From contig JAFDXP010000014.1 of NCBI GenBank assembly GCA_018267875.1, positions 1 to 38,916 of the forward strand: a stretch of 38,916 nt of DNA, read 5' to 3'. The stretch's first letter is position 1. Every line of letters begins with the position of its first letter. Shown here piece after piece: positions 21,745 to 30,569 of the stretch. A program made the translations under genes and the position numbers. This DNA is from Bacteroidota bacterium. GTDB lineage: Bacteria > Bacteroidota > Bacteroidia > Chitinophagales > Chitinophagaceae. The notes below the pieces were generated by a model. It had not been told where the DNA came from and did no database searches. It saw only the letters and a program-made list of their open reading frames with translations.

Positions 21745-24645
21745 TCAAACATATTTTCCGGTATAACTTTCAGCAACTTTTCTTAAGCCCATAGGTATTC
21801 CTTCGTAAAGCAAATGTCCACCCTCTGCACCACCCTCAGATCCTAAATCTATTACCCAATCTGCACTTCGAATCACATCTGTGTTGTGCTCAATTACCAA
21901 TATGCTGTGCCCTTGTTCAATCAATGCATCAAATGATCCCAACAGTTTTTTTATGTCGTGCATGTGCAATCCGGTTGTCGGTTCATCAAAAATGAACAGT
22001 ACTTTTTCTTTCACTTTACCCTTGCCAAGAAAAGAAGCCAACTTTACACGTTGTGCTTCGCCACCACTGAGCGTATTGCTGCTTTGTCCCAATTTCACAT
22101 ATCCCAAACCCACTGCACTCAACGGTTGCAAGGCATTCGCAATTTTCTTTTCATCCTTTAAAAACTCAATTGCTTCGTCCACACTCATTTCTAATACATC
22201 AAACACATTCTTGCTTCGATAAGTTACCTCCAACACCTCCTCTTTAAACCGCTTCCCTTTACAGCTTTCGCACACCAAATGAACATCAGCTAAGAACTGC
22301 ATTTCCACTGTTACTTCGCCTTCGCCTTGACAAGTATCGCACCGCCCACCATCTGTATTGAAGGAAAAGTACCCTTCATTAAACCCACGCACTTTTGAAA
22401 TGGGTTGCTTTGCAAAGAGCTTTCGAATTTCATCCCATGCTTTGATATAAGTAACTGGGTTGCTACGCGAAGATTTTCCAATGGGATTTTGATCCACCAT
22501 TTCTACATGACCTATTATAGCCATATCCCCACCTAAGAAACTATATATGCCTGCACGTTCTGCTGATTCTCCAAAATGCTTTTGCAAGGCTGGATACAGT
22601 GTATGTTTCACCAAAGTAGTTTTCCCGCTTCCACTGACTCCTGTTACGACACATAAGACACCCAACGGAAAATTGACCGATACGTTTTTAAGATTGTTTT
22701 GTCGGCATCCTTCCAAGCGAATATGACCGATTGCATGACGCTGAATCGAAGGTGGATCAATTTTCAATGTACCGCTCAAATATTGTCCGGTAAGGCTTCT
22801 CGGGTTTTTAATTAATTCAGCATAAGTTCCTACTGCTACTACTTCTCCACCCAAATGACTGGCAAGTGGCCCCATATCAATGATATAATCTGCCTCTTGC
22901 ATCATTAAGGTATCATGCTCTACTACCACTACGGTATTTCCTAAGTCGCGCAAATTTTTCAAAACAGTTATTAATCGTTCCGTATCGCGAGAATGTAACC
23001 CAATACTGGGTTCGTCTAAGATATAGAGAGAGTCTGTCAGGTTGCTACCCAAGAACTTAGTCAATTGTATTCGTTGGCTTTCTCCACCAGAAAGTGTGTT
23101 GGCTGTTCTATTTAATGTAAGGTAGCCCAAACCCACGTCTAACAATGTTTTCAGTCGTTGGTTAATTTCAATGAGTATCCTTTTTGCAATGATTTGTTCT
23201 TGTTCGTTTAAGGTTAAATGTTGAAACCAATCATGCAAATCTGAAGTTGGCATGGCTAACAAATTAGCTATGGTAGCATCGTTTACCTTCACGTACAGAG
23301 CTTCTGGGCGTAGTCGTGTGCCTTTGCAAGTTGGGCAAGTTGTTTTTCCACGATAGCGAGCCTGCATAATGCGGTATTGCACTTTGTACAGATTTTGACT
23401 GACCATTTCAAAGAAATCATTGATTCCCTTAACTCGTGAATTTCCATTCCAAAGCAAATCATATTCACTTTCGTTCAACAAGGCTATGGGCTTATGAATC
23501 GGGAAATCGAAAGCTGCAGCACTTCGTATAAATTCACGTAGCCATTCACTCATTTTCTCTCCTTTCCAACAAGCGACAGCACCCTCAAATACACTAAGAC
23601 TATTATCAGGAATGACCAATACTTCCTCAATTCCCAACACCATACCAAAGCCTTCACATTGCGGACAAGCACCATAAGGGTTATTGAATGAAAAAAGATT
23701 GGGTAAAGGCTCTTCGAAACGCATTCCATCAGCTTCAAAACGGCTATTGAAGGTGTGCATATTCACTCCATTTGTTTCAATTATGCAATCCCCCTCGCTT
23801 TCATAAAAGGCTGTTTGAATGCTATCTGCTAAACGGTGTAAATCATCTTCATCAAAAGCATTTGTTACCACTCGGTCAATCATCAAATAATAGCCATTGC
23901 TTTCTTTTAATTGAGATGTATCATCCAACAATGCTTCAATTCGAAAGATGGAACCTGAAGATGATGACGAATCCTTTTGAAAAAAAACGCGAGCAAAACC
24001 TTTGTGCATCAGTATTTCCAATTCTTCCTTTAAACTCCGCCCATATTTAGTTTGGATTTTAACCATTATTTGCACCTTAGTTCCCAAGGGCAATTTGCTA
24101 ACAAAATCAACTACATCGGAAACCGTATCTCTTTTTACCTGTTGACCGCTTTTTGGTGAAAAAGTTTTCCCTATTCGAGCAAAGAGCAAACGTAAATAAT
24201 CGTACAACTCGGTCATGGAACCAACTGAACTACGAGGTGTTCGAGTGGTTACCTTTTGTTCAATAGCAATAGCAGGACAAATACCATGAATAAAATCAAC
24301 ATCAGGTTTATCCATTCGCAACAAAAACTGTCGGGCATAGGCACTCAAGCTTTCTGCATATCGGCGTTGTCCTTCTGCAAAAAGAGTATCCATAGTTAGG
24401 GAAGACTTTCCACTGCCGGAAACTCCCGTAACTACGACCAATTTATTTCGAGGAATAGCAACATCCACATTTTTTAAGTTGTGCATTCTTGCACCCTTAA
24501 TAAAAATATCTTCGCTTGAAAAGGAATTTGCTTCTTTCTTAGTCCTATCAAGTTTTAAAGCCTGTTCATTGTCCTGCTTTTCTATACCCTTATCTCCCTT
24601 ATTTGTTGCTTTAATTTTTCGAGATGATTCTTTCTTTGTTGCCAT
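21745..24645 (-). CDS. uvrA: UvrABC excision-repair damage sensor, ATPase UvrA
   Basis: DNA-damage recognition subunit of nucleotide excision repair. The ATG at 24645 (MATKKESSRK) is preferred over a start 9 codons upstream; it gives 966 residues, close to the usual 940-960 plus a Lys-rich, probably disordered, N-terminal 40. Features in order: Walker A GVSGSGKSS near 74-82; insertion and UvrB-binding regions; zinc motif CPTCKGTRLRPEAL; first ABC signature NTLSGGESQRIQL with Walker B LYILDEPSIGLH; second Walker A GVSGSGKTTL; second zinc finger CDTCQGEGE...CESCKGKRF; second signature NTLSGGEAQRVKLA and DEPTTGLH. No defect is seen. Constitutive housekeeping function is expected. Confidence 0.97.
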   Translation of the reverse strand: MATKKESSRKIKATNKGDKGIEKQDNEQALKLDRTKKEANSFSSEDIFIKGARMHNLKNVDVAIPRNKLVVVTGVSGSGKSSLTMDTLFAEGQRRYAESLSAYARQFLLRMDKPDVDFIHGICPAIAIEQKVTTRTPRSSVGSMTELYDYLRLLFARIGKTFSPKSGQQVKRDTVSDVVDFVSKLPLGTKVQIMVKIQTKYGRSLKEELEILMHKGFARVFFQKDSSSSSGSIFRIEALLDDTSQLKESNGYYLMIDRVVTNAFDEDDLHRLADSIQTAFYESEGDCIIETNGVNMHTFNSRFEADGMRFEEPLPNLFSFNNPYGACPQCEGFGMVLGIEEVLVIPDNSLSVFEGAVACWKGEKMSEWLREFIRSAAAFDFPIHKPIALLNESEYDLLWNGNSRVKGINDFFEMVSQNLYKVQYRIMQARYRGKTTCPTCKGTRLRPEALYVKVNDATIANLLAMPTSDLHDWFQHLTLNEQEQIIAKRILIEINQRLKTLLDVGLGYLTLNRTANTLSGGESQRIQLTKFLGSNLTDSLYILDEPSIGLHSRDTERLITVLKNLRDLGNTVVVVEHDTLMMQEADYIIDMGPLASHLGGEVVAVGTYAELIKNPRSLTGQYLSGTLKIDPPSIQRHAIGHIRLEGCRQNNLKNVSVNFPLGVLCVVTGVSGSGKTTLVKHTLYPALQKHFGESAERAGIYSFLGGDMAIIGHVEMVDQNPIGKSSRSNPVTYIKAWDEIRKLFAKQPISKVRGFNEGYFSFNTDGGRCDTCQGEGEVTVEMQFLADVHLVCESCKGKRFKEEVLEVTYRSKNVFDVLEMSVDEAIEFLKDEKKIANALQPLSAVGLGYVKLGQSSNTLSGGEAQRVKLASFLGKGKVKEKVLFIFDEPTTGLHMHDIKKLLGSFDALIEQGHSILVIEHNTDVIRSADWVIDLGSEGGAEGGHLLYEGIPMGLRKVAESYTGKYV

Positions 24646-24719
24646 ATACACTACCTTATGCGAAGGTAGCATAAAACATAACGGTCAAAAGAAACGAACT
24701 TTCAACACTTGAAAAGCAA

Positions 24720-25541
24720 CTATTTTTCGTGTATTGCCAACAAGGGAAGCGCGACCTTTTGCATGATGGCTTTGGTACGGCTTTTATGAAAAATGTTTTC
24801 AAAAAAAGAATACTTATGTGGCACAATAATGAGCCAATCCATTTTATGATCGGCTAAAAAATCTTCAATTCCTTCTTCCACATTTTCCTTTTCAACATAA
24901 TGGTAAGTAGGATTTAGCGTACGAAGTGCCAAGTGTAAATCAGATTTTTCCAACATTTCATCATAAGAAGGATCTTTTTGACCTTTCTCTATATTCAACA
25001 CATGAAGTTGCGCATGTGTGAAGTCTATCAATTTAACGAACAAATCTGTGTTCAGATGATTGGCAATATGTTTAAAATCGCAAGCAAAACATAACTTTTC
25101 AGGCTTTTTATAGCCAAAATTGGGCGGGATAGCCAACACCATAAAATCCGAATGTCGAAGTGCAGAAAGCACATTACTGCCTAACCACAATGCCGCGCCT
25201 CCCAAACCGCTATTACCTAACACTACAAACAATGGAGCTTCCTTTTCCGCATATTCATCAATACAGTCCATCAAATCGCCAAACATAATTTTTGACTCGA
25301 GGATGGTCTTTGGATGGTTTTTACACAATTGGTCGAAAGCCTTTGCCATTCTACTTTCTGCAATTTCCTTAGCCTCATCTAATGGCATGATTGGCATGGG
25401 TGCATCACTAAAGGTAACAGGAATAATAAACGAGTGAAACACTACCACTTTCATGTTTAGATCAACCCCAAGCTGACAAGCATAGGCAAGTGAATTGTTG
25501 GCAACATCAGAAAAATCGGTTGCGGCTAAGATATAGGACAT
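24720..25541 (-). CDS. Tandem universal stress protein
   Basis: Cytoplasmic protein with two Usp domains, 273 residues from the ATG at 25541 (MSYILAATDFSDVANNSLAYA); a TTG two codons upstream is less likely. Domain 1 covers about 1-140, with the DFSD motif of strand 1 and VVLGNSGLGGAALWLGSNVLSAL, the glycine-rich loop that often binds ATP in this family. Domain 2 (about 145-273) is more diverged and ends WLIIVPHKYSFFENIFHKSRTKAIMQKVALPLLAIHEK. Two-domain Usp proteins are common in Bacteroidota and are linked to stress or starvation survival. It lies between uvrA and a TMEM175-type channel gene on the same strand; no clear functional link. Confidence 0.88.
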   Translation of the reverse strand: MSYILAATDFSDVANNSLAYACQLGVDLNMKVVVFHSFIIPVTFSDAPMPIMPLDEAKEIAESRMAKAFDQLCKNHPKTILESKIMFGDLMDCIDEYAEKEAPLFVVLGNSGLGGAALWLGSNVLSALRHSDFMVLAIPPNFGYKKPEKLCFACDFKHIANHLNTDLFVKLIDFTHAQLHVLNIEKGQKDPSYDEMLEKSDLHLALRTLNPTYHYVEKENVEEGIEDFLADHKMDWLIIVPHKYSFFENIFHKSRTKAIMQKVALPLLAIHEK

Positions 25542-25617
25542 AAACAAAAGGTTTGTGGATTAAAATAACTACAAGCAAAATACGGATAATCAAACAGCTA
25601 TTCTCAATCATTTTCAG

Positions 25618-26271
25618 TTAGCTAAATTCTTTTCTGCTCGTTTCATTTTTTTCACGTCCCGACACAAAAGCAAAAGCATAATTAAGCTGTAGCAAAATAA
25701 TAAACGAAATGCTTAAATAAGGGCTTACAAAACAAAGTAAGGCACCCAGAAAGTATAAAGATTGGGCTATGATAATTCGGTGACGAATGGGCTTGTCAAC
25801 TAAGTCTCGAGTTTCTTCGTTTATAAATCCATGCTTAAAGGCATACCACCAATTGACATACAACATCAATCCCATCAAAAAGATATTGAACCAATAAATC
25901 AATAGCGGAAATTTAAACTGTGTGTAGTCACCCAGAAAAGCGGTAGTGAAGGGCAGGAGGGTAACAGACAATAAAAACATCAAATTGATCCAACCCAAAT
26001 TTCGATCGCTTTTTTCAATATTTTTAAATTGTGCACTATGCCCTGTCCAGAAAATTCCAGTAGTCATAAACGCAAGAAAATAAACTAAAAATTTTGACTT
26101 AAGCGCCCATAAAGCAGCCATCAGCTCTGCATCTGACGAAATAGCCTGTTGAATAGGAACTTTAATTTCTAAAACTAACAAAGTCATTGCCACAGAAAAT
26201 ACGCCATCACTAATAGCAATAATTCTGGACGTATCTTTTCCTGCAATAGAATTATATTTCGAGTTGAGCAT
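25618..26271 (-). CDS. TMEM175-family (DUF1211) potassium channel protein
   Basis: Integral membrane protein of 217 residues. The first helix carries the family signature RIIAISDGVFSVAMTLLVLEIKVP (about 16-39), containing the conserved FSDGVFS motif that lines the pore in bacterial TMEM175 channels. About six hydrophobic segments follow (near 20-40, 60-80, 90-110, 120-140, 165-180 and 185-205), which matches the single-repeat bacterial form that assembles as a tetramer. The C-terminal tail is charged (GREKNETSRKEF). Potassium conduction is known for family members; for this protein it is inferred. The ATG at 26271 fits the family N-terminus. Confidence 0.85.
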   Translation of the reverse strand: MLNSKYNSIAGKDTSRIIAISDGVFSVAMTLLVLEIKVPIQQAISSDAELMAALWALKSKFLVYFLAFMTTGIFWTGHSAQFKNIEKSDRNLGWINLMFLLSVTLLPFTTAFLGDYTQFKFPLLIYWFNIFLMGLMLYVNWWYAFKHGFINEETRDLVDKPIRHRIIIAQSLYFLGALLCFVSPYLSISFIILLQLNYAFAFVSGREKNETSRKEFS

Positions 26272-26616
26272 AATTTTTTTCTTTAAAAATATTGCGGTTC
26301 AATTTAAGCATTTGACCATGTTCGATCTCTATACAAGTTGCAGTTAACTTCAACTCAAAATCTAATTATCCATTCACCAAAAAGGAGTTTTCGAATTTAC
26401 TTATGTCATTTACATAACAATAAAATAAAACCCGAGACAACTTTCAGAAATGAAAATCAGAAAAAGCATTTATCGTTTCCGGATATATGCCCAAAAATAA
26501 ACCGGAGATATCTGAACTAAATAGGTGTAAATCGGCAATAAAAGCTACCTTAATAAACCTCAATTCAAAATGGCACTATCTTTGGCACTGCATTTCAAAA
26601 ATCAGATTATTTAAGA
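26272..26616. other. Divergent intergenic region between the TMEM175-type gene and lspA
   Basis: About 345 bases without a convincing gene. A 60-codon open frame at 26338-26520 on the plus strand has no recognisable composition or motif and is not called. The region should hold promoters for both flanking divergent genes. The clearest signal is TATCTTTG at 26577-26584 (matching TAnnTTTG), which would start lspA transcription about 25 bases before its GTG; its -33 partner is weak. Confidence 0.45.
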
Positions 26617-27249
26617 GTGAAATATCGTTACGCAATTTTGATTATTCTGTTCATCATTTTGATTGATCAGGCTACTAAATTTTACATCAAAACACATTTC
26701 TATTATGGTGAAGAAGTAAACGTGATAGGCACTTGGTTTCGTTTACATTTTATTGAAAATGAAGGGATGGCCTTTGGCATGAAGCTAAGTCAGGCATCAA
26801 TTGGCAAGCTTGTTCTGACCCTATTTCGATTAATTGCTGTTACAATTGGTTTTTTCTTGTTGAAACGCATTATTGTCAAGGGATACTCTCGTGGTGCTAT
26901 TATTTGTGGTTCCCTAATTCTGGCAGGAGCGCTTGGCAATTTGATTGATAGTATATGCTATGGAATGATTTTTAGCGAAAGTTCGTTTCATTTAGGTCAA
27001 TTAGTTCCTTGGGGTCAAGGCTATGGAAAATTGTTTCATGGACGAGTGGTGGACATGCTATATTTTCCTATAGTGGACACCCGAATGCCCGAATGGTTTC
27101 CGTTTATAGGAGGAAGATATTTTGTGTTTTTTGAGCCGGTATTCAACATTGCGGATGCAGCTATTTCTACTGGAGTGTTAACCTTACTATTTTTTCAAAA
27201 AAGACTCCTTCATAAACCAACTCAAATAGAAACAACAACCCATAGCTAA
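26617..27249 (+). CDS. lspA: Lipoprotein signal peptidase II
   Basis: Inner-membrane aspartyl protease that removes the signal peptide of diacylglyceryl-modified prolipoproteins. 210 residues from a GTG start. Hydrophobic helix 1 carries IDQATKFYIK, then FIENEGMAFGM, the conserved N-x-G-x-A-F/W motif. The catalytic aspartates lie in GRVVDMLYFP and VFNIADAAISTG. The protein is longer than the E. coli enzyme (164 residues) because of loop insertions between about 120 and 160, a known trait of Bacteroidota LspA. Four membrane helices are visible. It is followed 20 bases later by zapA, probably in one transcript. Several lipoproteins in this window are expected substrates. Confidence 0.94.
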   Translation: MKYRYAILIILFIILIDQATKFYIKTHFYYGEEVNVIGTWFRLHFIENEGMAFGMKLSQASIGKLVLTLFRLIAVTIGFFLLKRIIVKGYSRGAIICGSLILAGALGNLIDSICYGMIFSESSFHLGQLVPWGQGYGKLFHGRVVDMLYFPIVDTRMPEWFPFIGGRYFVFFEPVFNIADAAISTGVLTLLFFQKRLLHKPTQIETTTHS

Positions 27250-27269
27250 ATATAAAACTGCACTTTACC

Positions 27270-27563
27270 ATGGAACACGACGAGCTTTTGTCAATCAATG
27301 TGTGGCTTGCCGGAAGAAGTTATCGCATACGTATCAAACCGGAAGAAGAAGAAGCAGTGCGGCGTGCCGTAAAACAGGCAGATGAGCAATTGGCTGAAAT
27401 GCGAACCCAATATGCCGGCAAAGACGATCAAGATTTTTTAGCAATGGTATTGTTGACCTATGCCACAGAAGGCGTTACCGGCCAACCTTCAAACACTTTA
27501 ATCCAACACGAGTTGAAAAAGATGATTGATAGATTGGACGGTGTTTTAAATGACCCACTCTAA
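27270..27563 (+). CDS. zapA: Cell division protein ZapA-like
   Basis: Small FtsZ-associated protein that stabilises the division ring. 97 residues, normal for the family. It begins with the conserved beta-hairpin LSINVWLAGRSYRIRIKPEEEEAVRRAVKQADEQL, followed by a long helix (about 45-95) containing DDQDFLAMVLLTYA, which mirrors the L/M-A-x-L-N-L-A region of ZapA that forms the tetramer. It sits 20 bases behind lspA. The family is clear from the N-terminal pattern; direct interaction with FtsZ is known for other ZapA proteins and inferred here. Confidence 0.85.
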   Translation: MEHDELLSINVWLAGRSYRIRIKPEEEEAVRRAVKQADEQLAEMRTQYAGKDDQDFLAMVLLTYATEGVTGQPSNTLIQHELKKMIDRLDGVLNDPL

Positions 27564-27597
27564 AAATTTGCCCTAAAGAAGGGAAATAGCACAATAA

Positions 27598-28638
27598 TTA
27601 ATTCAGCTGAACCCTTTCTGCCTCTGCCTTCAATGCTTTTTCCCAACGCCAAGCCGTATCCATCATTTGGTGAAGAGTATATTTTGTTTCCCAGCCAAGT
27701 AATGCACGAGCTTTGTTGTTGTTGGCATATACTTCTATTACATCACCCGGGCGACGATCGCCTAATTGGTAATTAAGTTTTTGACCTGAAACTTCTTCAA
27801 AAGCTTTTATCAATTCCAAAACAGTTACTCCATTTCCTGTTCCTAAATTGAATACTTCACAACGTTCTCTATTTCGCCCTTCGATCATGTACTGCAGGGC
27901 ACGAGTGTGCGCATTGGCAATGTCCATTACGTGGATATAATCGCGTACGCAAGAACCATCACGAGTTTCATAATCATGCCCAAAAACGTGCATTTCTTTT
28001 CGCTTACCGATTGCTGTTTGAGTAATAACCGGAACTAAGTTTTCAGGTTTTTCTTGCAACTCACCAATAAGAACTGAATCATGAGCACCCACAGGATTGA
28101 AGTAGCGCAAAAGCATAGCATTGAAATCGCGATCTACTCGCGTTACATCTCGACATATATCTTCACCCATTTGCTTGGTACGTGCATAAGGGCTTTCCGG
28201 TTCTTGAAGTGGAGCAGTTTCCTCAACCGGCAATTTTTTCGCATTACCATAAACAGAACATGAAGATGAAAAAACAAAATGCTTAACACCATATTCTTTG
28301 GCACATTGAAGAATGTTTACCAATGAGTCAATATTGTTTCGATAATAACGCAATGGTTGTTCAACGGATTCCGGCACCGATTTGAAAGCAGCAAAATGGA
28401 TGATACCGACAATGTCCGGATTTTCTATAAATACCGCCTGAGCATCTTCTAAATTACATAGATTGACACGATAGTTCTTTATGGGCTTACCTAAAACCTG
28501 CCCAATCCCATTGTTCATCCTCAATGACCCGCGTGATAAGTCATCAATTGAAATTACATCAAAGCCATTATTGACAAGATCAACAATCGTGTGACCGCCA
28601 ATATATCCACAGCCACCGGTAACCAGAATTTTTTTCAT
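27598..28638 (-). CDS. galE: UDP-glucose 4-epimerase
   Basis: Interconverts UDP-glucose and UDP-galactose with tightly bound NAD+. 346 residues from the ATG at 28638 (MKKILVTGGCGYIGGHT). An upstream in-frame start at 28734 is rejected because it adds a non-conserved stretch and a TATCTTTG promoter-like -7 element (28703-28696, minus) would fall inside it. The GxxGYIGG motif is at 8-15, the catalytic serine region is FVFSSSCSVYGN, and the Tyr-x-x-x-Lys pair lies in SPYARTKQMGED. C-terminal substrate motifs include ALLRYFNPVGAH and GTRDGSCVRDYIHVMD-like DGSCVRDYIHV. It complements the UDP-sugar genes at the left end as part of nucleotide-sugar supply, though it is not linked to them. Confidence 0.94.
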   Translation of the reverse strand: MKKILVTGGCGYIGGHTIVDLVNNGFDVISIDDLSRGSLRMNNGIGQVLGKPIKNYRVNLCNLEDAQAVFIENPDIVGIIHFAAFKSVPESVEQPLRYYRNNIDSLVNILQCAKEYGVKHFVFSSSCSVYGNAKKLPVEETAPLQEPESPYARTKQMGEDICRDVTRVDRDFNAMLLRYFNPVGAHDSVLIGELQEKPENLVPVITQTAIGKRKEMHVFGHDYETRDGSCVRDYIHVMDIANAHTRALQYMIEGRNRERCEVFNLGTGNGVTVLELIKAFEEVSGQKLNYQLGDRRPGDVIEVYANNNKARALLGWETKYTLHQMMDTAWRWEKALKAEAERVQLN

Positions 28639-28796
28639 TGGGAGTAAATTTTCTTTAAAAGTGCCATATTTGGCAGTCTCTTTTAAGCAAGGGGGCAAAG
28701 ATAAGTGAAAGAATTGCGTGGTGTGTATTTTCATTTAAACAGTAAACCATTTTATCACCCAATAATTTCTATTATTTTTACGAGCTAAGTTTCATT

Positions 28797-29369
28797 ATGC
28801 CTTTACTACGATTCAGAGTTTATTGGGAGGAAGACGATCAGATTTATCGCGACATTGAAATCAAGTCGGGACAAACCTTTTTAGAGTTTCATAAAATCAT
28901 TGTACAAGCTTATGAGTTTGACGGAAAGCATAGTGCATCATTTTTTGAAAGCAACGATCGTTGGCAAAGGAATAGAGAGATTAATTCTGAGGTTCTGACT
29001 AATAAGAAAGATGCTCCCGCTTTGTCCATGATGCGCACGCCTGTAAGCGCACTTGTAACTAATCCGGATCAGAAATTTGTGTATGAATATGATCCTTCAA
29101 AACACTGGATTTTTTTGATAGAGTTAATAGGTGTGAGCAAAGAAGAAGACCCACGCCGCACTTATCCATACCTACTACGAAAAGAAGGGATAGCACCTAC
29201 ACAATATGGAGCAAAGGGAATGGCAAAAGACAATCTTCTGGAAATTGAAGAAAAGTATGATTTAGGCTCGGATGAAATGTCTGAAGGATATGGTAGCGAA
29301 GGCGAGGAAGAAAACGACGAAAGCAGCCAAGCTGAAAATTTCGGCAGCGAGGAAAGCTACGATGAATAA
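28797..29369 (+). CDS. pRiA4b ORF-3-like protein with acidic tail
   Basis: 190-residue protein resembling the plasmid pRiA4b ORF-3 family, whose function is unknown. The N-terminus LLRFRVYWEEDDQIYRDIEIKSGQTFLEFHKIIVQAYEFDGKHSASFF (about 4-51) shows the family's strand-helix pattern (an ubiquitin-like beginning with a W/F-x-x-H-S-x-x-F element). DPSKHWIFLIELIGV near 100-114 and YPYLLRKEGIAPTQYG follow. The last about 40 residues are highly acidic and Ser/Gly-rich. It overlaps miaA by 8 bases (ATGAATAA), so translation of miaA is likely coupled to it. In other genomes the family is found in chromosomal and mobile settings; here it behaves as a housekeeping neighbour. Confidence 0.72.
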   Translation: MPLLRFRVYWEEDDQIYRDIEIKSGQTFLEFHKIIVQAYEFDGKHSASFFESNDRWQRNREINSEVLTNKKDAPALSMMRTPVSALVTNPDQKFVYEYDPSKHWIFLIELIGVSKEEDPRRTYPYLLRKEGIAPTQYGAKGMAKDNLLEIEEKYDLGSDEMSEGYGSEGEEENDESSQAENFGSEESYDE

Positions 29370-30276
29370 GTTGACTAAAGAGAAAACAGTTCTTGTTATA
29401 GCAGGCCCAACGGCTGTAGGAAAAACGGCTATTTCTATAAATGTTGCCAAGCAATTATCTACCGATATTATTTCAGCCGACAGTCGTCAATGTTACCAAG
29501 GAATGGCAATTGGAACAGCTATGCCAACTGCCATAGAACTTCAACAGGTTCGTCATTTTTTTGTGAATGAATTTTCTGTTACCCAAAATATTACCGCAGC
29601 CGATTTTGAATTATTTGCACTTCAAAAACTGGATGAAATCTTTATCAATAGCAACATTGTTGTGGTATGTGGCGGTACGGGGCTTTATATAAAAGCACTA
29701 ACAGAAGGATTGGATGAAATGCCTAAAGTGAGTGAAACAATTAGCCAAAGTGTAAGTGAAAATTATGAAAAATACGGGCTTGTTTGGCTTCAAGAAATGA
29801 TAAAAGAAGAGGATCCTTTATTTTATGAATTGGGGGAATTGTCCAATCCGGCACGGCTTTTACGAGCACTCATTTTTAAAAGGTCGATAGGTCAAAGCAT
29901 CCTCTCCTATCGTACAGGAAAGAAAAAAAATCGCCCATTCCGTATTATAAAAGTGGCTTTAGAACTGCCTCGAAATATACTGTATGATCGAATCAATTTG
30001 AGAGTAGATGCCATGATGAAAGCCGGATTATTGGATGAAGTAAAAAGCTTACTCCCCTATCGGCACTTGAAGAACCTTCATACCGTTGGCTATACTGAAT
30101 TGTTTGATTATCTCGACAAAAAATGCAGTTTAAATGAAGCGACAGCATTGATTCAGCAACATTCCAGAAACTATGCAAAGCGACAACTTACCTGGTTTAG
30201 AAAAGATACTGAATATACTTGGATGAATGCACAAAGGACTAATGTAGCAAACGAAATCATTGCCCTTATATCTTAA
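29362..30276 (+). CDS. miaA: tRNA dimethylallyltransferase
   Basis: Adds the isopentenyl group to A37 of tRNAs reading UNN codons, using dimethylallyl diphosphate (which the MEP pathway, represented here by ispF, would provide). 304 residues from the ATG at 29362, which overlaps the upstream stop; an earlier in-frame ATG at 29272 would run deep inside the other gene and is rejected. The P-loop AGPTAVGKTAIS is near 13-24, ISADSRQCYQGM is the conserved DSRQ substrate motif, GGTGLYIKALTEG follows, and QQHSRNYAKRQLTWFRKD is the C-terminal RNA-binding motif. All family motifs are present. Confidence 0.95.
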   Translation: MNKLTKEKTVLVIAGPTAVGKTAISINVAKQLSTDIISADSRQCYQGMAIGTAMPTAIELQQVRHFFVNEFSVTQNITAADFELFALQKLDEIFINSNIVVVCGGTGLYIKALTEGLDEMPKVSETISQSVSENYEKYGLVWLQEMIKEEDPLFYELGELSNPARLLRALIFKRSIGQSILSYRTGKKKNRPFRIIKVALELPRNILYDRINLRVDAMMKAGLLDEVKSLLPYRHLKNLHTVGYTELFDYLDKKCSLNEATALIQQHSRNYAKRQLTWFRKDTEYTWMNAQRTNVANEIIALIS

Positions 30277-30280
30277 AAAT

Positions 30281-30311
30281 GAATCCCGATACTTTAAAGG
30301 CATCGGGATTC
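30281..30311. terminator. Bidirectional hairpin terminator between miaA and the Cys-rich gene
   Basis: Perfect 10-bp inverted repeat GAATCCCGAT (30281-30290) and ATCGGGATTC (30302-30311) with an 11-base loop. A T-rich stretch (ATTTTGTTT) follows on the plus strand and another on the minus strand. It lies between the convergent genes and can serve both. Confidence 0.8.
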
Positions 30312-30341
30312 ATTTTGTTTACTTGATCTAAGTCAAATAAA

Positions 30342-30536
30342 TTAAGATTTCTTTTCGTCTGTTTTTTTATCTTCTTTTTTTGCTTCAGAGTGGTTACAAT
30401 TTTTGTCGCCTTTCTTGCAGCAAGCTTCTTTCTTTTCACCCTTTTTGCAACATGCCTTTGCTTCTTTTTTGCCATCGCAAGCAAAAGAAACACCTGTTAT
30501 CATTAGGGCAGCGAGGAATAAACTAAGTTTTTTCAT
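30342..30536 (-). CDS. Small exported Lys/Cys-rich protein
   Basis: 64 residues from the ATG at 30536. MKKLSLFLAALMITGVSFAC is a signal peptide, possibly lipoprotein-type with Cys20. The mature part is almost only Lys, Glu, Cys, Gly and Asp, with two CCKKG units (KACCKKGEKKEACCKKGDKNC) and a charged tail rich in Lys and Asp. Paired cysteines plus a nearby His suggest metal binding or disulfide linking, but no family is recognised. A reading frame on the same strand in another phase (30266-30493) is the Lys-rich shadow and is rejected. It lies 33 bases after psd, possibly at the end of that operon. Similar small Lys/Cys-rich secreted proteins occur in Bacteroidota genomes. Confidence 0.68.
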   Translation of the reverse strand: MKKLSLFLAALMITGVSFACDGKKEAKACCKKGEKKEACCKKGDKNCNHSEAKKEDKKTDEKKS

Positions 30537-30569
30537 TTTAGAGCAATTTAAGTAGTAAAAGTACAATAG

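Noticed and set aside
26338-26520. 60-codon open frame between the TMEM175-type gene and lspA
   Set aside because: No motif or signal sequence, and it lies in a divergent promoter region.
30266-30493. Lys/Arg-rich 75-codon frame overlapping the Cys-rich secreted protein
   Set aside because: It is the shifted reading of the Lys-rich gene, runs through the terminator hairpin and lacks a signal peptide; the other phase has a clear signal peptide.
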